Source: an uncultured Pseudomonadota bacterium (GTDB taxonomy: Bacteria > Myxococcota_A > Polyangia > HGW-17). Taken from it: a stretch of 14,284 nt of DNA. The stretch lies in the NCBI GenBank assembly GCA_938004375.1, contig CALKWH010000445.1, forward strand, positions 1 to 14,284. The letters run 5' to 3'. A program made the translations under genes and the position numbers. The notes beneath the pieces are model-generated. The model did no database searches. It was not told the DNA's origin and saw nothing but the letters and a program-made list of their open reading frames with translations. This document shows, piece by piece, positions 11,494 through 14,284 of the stretch (position 1 is its first letter; every line of letters begins with the position of its first letter).

Positions 11494-11668
11494 GTGCCGT
11501 CTGCGGGGTTCGACAGTTGGATTTACATAGGTTCAATCCCAACGCTTCAACCCCGTGTTCTGCCTCTGCCAGCACCGCGCAAGCTCCTCGTTAAAGTGGA
11601 GGAGAAGCAGGCTGCGGGCACGTGGGACCCACCTTAATTGGATGCGGGGTTGATCACAATCCGGCACC
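11494..11668 (+). ncRNA. ssrS: Structured RNA, probable 6S RNA
   Basis: 6S RNA is a rod-like RNA that binds the sigma-70 RNA polymerase holoenzyme by mimicking an open promoter. Seen here: no coding frame, outer stem GTGCCG (11494-11499) with CGGCAC (11662-11667), an upper arm pairing 11554-11569 with 11607-11622 (CGTGTTC with GGGCACG and TCTGC with GCAGG around a 4x4 internal loop), and an apical hairpin CTCCTC...GAGGAG (near 11584-11604). After the apical hairpin, AAGC and then CACGTGGGACCCACCTT resemble the 3' strand of the 6S central bubble. Length of about 175 nt fits. TCAACCCCG (11547-11555) can pair with either 11504-11510 or 11645-11653. It does not match tmRNA, RNase P or SRP RNA signatures. 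The 6S identity is from memory of the fold, with no covariance search. Confidence 0.6.
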
Positions 11669-11688
11669 GGCCTCGTGGACGGCTTTTT
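11668..11688 (+). terminator. Probable terminator of the 6S-like RNA
   Basis: Five T residues (11684-11688) follow GACGGC (11678-11683). The partner could be local (CCGGCC/ACGG, weak) or GCCGTC at the very 5' end of the RNA (11496-11501), which is an exact complement. The T-run position fits the end of the RNA gene. Confidence 0.4.
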
Positions 11689-11700
11689 GTTCCCCGCTTC

Positions 11701-11728
11701 TTGACCCCGCCCATCGCGGTCTTACTTT
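11701..11728 (+). promoter_or_regulatory. Possible promoter for htpX-clpB
   Basis: TTGACC (11701-11706, 5/6) is followed after 16 nt by TACTTT (11723-11728, 3/6). Both downstream genes are heat-shock genes in other bacteria, but no clear sigma-32-type CCCCAT-T box or CIRCE inverted repeat is visible here. Confidence 0.3.
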
Positions 11729-11776
11729 CCCGTTCGGCCGATGACGATCCTTTCCCGTCGCCGGTCGGAGCGTGAC

Positions 11777-12628
11777 ATGACCGCCCTGTGGAACACCTCG
11801 AAGACCTTCCTGCTCATCGCCGCCCTCTCGGCGCTGGCCGGCGGGCTCGGCTATCTCATGGGCGGCCCCGGCTGGGCCGCCGGCGCCATCGGCATCATGG
11901 CCATCGTCAACGCCCTCGCGCTCTTCTCGGCCGACTCGGTCGTGCTGGCCATGCACCGCGCGAAGCCGCTGGCTCCGCGGGACCTGCCCTGGCTCCACGA
12001 GCAGGTGACCGCGCTCGCCCACCGCGCCGGCATCCCCAAGCCGCAGTTGTACCTGGTCGACGATCCGGCGCCCAACGCGTTCGCCACCGGACGCTCCCCC
12101 GCCTCCGGGGTCGTCGCCGTGAGCACCGGCCTGATCGAGTTGTGCTCCCGGCGCGAGGTCGAAGGCGTGCTGGCCCACGAGCTCGCGCACATCGTGCACC
12201 GGGACATCCTGATCTCCACGATCACGGCCACCCTGGCCGGCGCCATCTCCATGCTCGCGCACCTGGCCGGCTACCTGCTGATGTTCGCCGGCCGCGGCTC
12301 GGACGACGACGGTCCGAACCCGCTGATGATGCTGGTGTTCATGATCCTGGCGCCCCTTTTGGCCGCGCTCATCCAGATGGCGGTCTCCCGCACGCGGGAG
12401 TACGAGGCCGACCGGGAGGGCGCCCGGCTCGCGGGCACCCCCGAGGGGCTGGCCTCGGCGCTGGCCCGGCTCGGCGGCTACCACAAGCGGGCCCCCGCCC
12501 GCCACGCGGAGCCCGCCATGGCCCACCTGTACATCGCGATGCCGCGCCTGCGCGGCGGCCTCTCCTCCTGGTTCTCCACGCACCCCCCCATCGAGGAGCG
12601 CATCCGCCGCCTGCGCGCCATGGCGTGA
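11777..12628 (+). CDS. htpX: Membrane zinc metalloprotease HtpX
   Basis: M48-family protease of the inner membrane that degrades damaged membrane proteins. The 283-residue product has normal length: two N-terminal membrane segments (about 9-27 and 34-53), the zinc motif HELAH (residues 134-138) inside [13 protein letters not shown], two more hydrophobic stretches (about 145-170 and 183-202), and REYEAD with third ligand Glu208. PNAFATGR and [11 protein letters not shown] are also typical. ATG at 11777 is chosen because GGAG lies 6 nt upstream and the product then starts like family members; an in-frame ATG at 11741 would add 12 residues. It is 19 bp ahead of clpB, so the pair probably forms one stress operon. 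Confidence 0.95.
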   Translation: MTALWNTSKTFLLIAALSALAGGLGYLMGGPGWAAGAIGIMAIVNALALFSADSVVLAMHRAKPLAPRDLPWLHEQVTALAHRAGIPKPQLYLVDDPAPNAFATGRSPASGVVAVSTGLIELCSRREVEGVLAHELAHIVHRDILISTITATLAGAISMLAHLAGYLLMFAGRGSDDDGPNPLMMLVFMILAPLLAALIQMAVSRTREYEADREGARLAGTPEGLASALARLGGYHKRAPARHAEPAMAHLYIAMPRLRGGLSSWFSTHPPIEERIRRLRAMA

Positions 12629-12647
12629 TCGGAAGCGAGGTGACAGC

Positions 12648-14284
<1,637 letters not shown>

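Noticed and set aside
11494..11668. tmRNA, RNase P RNA or SRP RNA as identity of the structured RNA
   Set aside because: No tRNA-like acceptor end or tag frame, none of the RNase P core motifs, and no SRP GGAAGGAAGCA-type loop are present.

Overview
The window is GC-rich chromosomal DNA that most resembles the Myxococcota/Bradymonadota group (the former Deltaproteobacteria). This placement is an inference from protein style: secreted proteins with Cys-rich CxxGxC modules, an Asn-rich linker (NNTNNVNN) after a lipoprotein-like signal, an Asp/Pro-rich linker leading to a MYXO-CTERM-like C-terminal anchor, and a golvesin-like domain inside an amidase. No marker gene that would fix the phylum was compared.

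Layout. Positions 1-3347 (minus strand) hold a compact translation/RNA operon. In order of transcription it is a DUF503 (YlxP-like) protein, rbfA, a DHH phosphoesterase (nrnA-type), truB and rpsO, followed by the start of an unrecognised membrane protein that leaves the window. Adjacent genes overlap by ATGA at rbfA/nrnA and nrnA/truB. truB runs into the rpsO ribosome binding site. infB, which often precedes this group, is absent, and the operon has its own promoter-like site at 3485-3512.

Positions 3348-3674 are a divergent regulatory region with a CGAAAT hexamer repeat and an operator-like set of inverted repeats. Positions 3675-8362 (plus strand) carry an envelope-related cluster: a two-TM protein with a periplasmic domain, a 916-residue amidase_3-type N-acetylmuramoyl-L-alanine amidase with golvesin-like, FN3 and C-terminal anchor parts, a Cupin_5 (DUF985) protein, a small acidic protein and a small one-TM protein. 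The last of these converges, with a 4 bp gap, on a two-gene minus-strand operon (8367-10513) of secreted proteins: a beta-propeller/phytase-like protein and an endonuclease/exonuclease/phosphatase-family lipoprotein.

Positions 10514-10705 are a second divergent regulatory region that again carries the CGAAAT hexamer repeat. A PP2C-type protein phosphatase (10706-11428) follows. Next comes a structured RNA gene, best read as 6S RNA (about 11494-11668) with its own promoter and a T-tract end. The window closes with a proteostasis pair, the membrane protease htpX and the disaggregase clpB (truncated by the window edge after its first AAA+ module and middle domain).

Most of the window is ordinary. 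The points worth a second look are the hexamer repeats shared by both divergent promoter regions, the three-half-site operator at 3554-3600, the amidase-centred envelope cluster, and the alternative pairings in the 6S-like RNA. I found no CRISPR array, insertion sequence, prophage, tRNA or rRNA, and nothing that amounts to a clearly new system.
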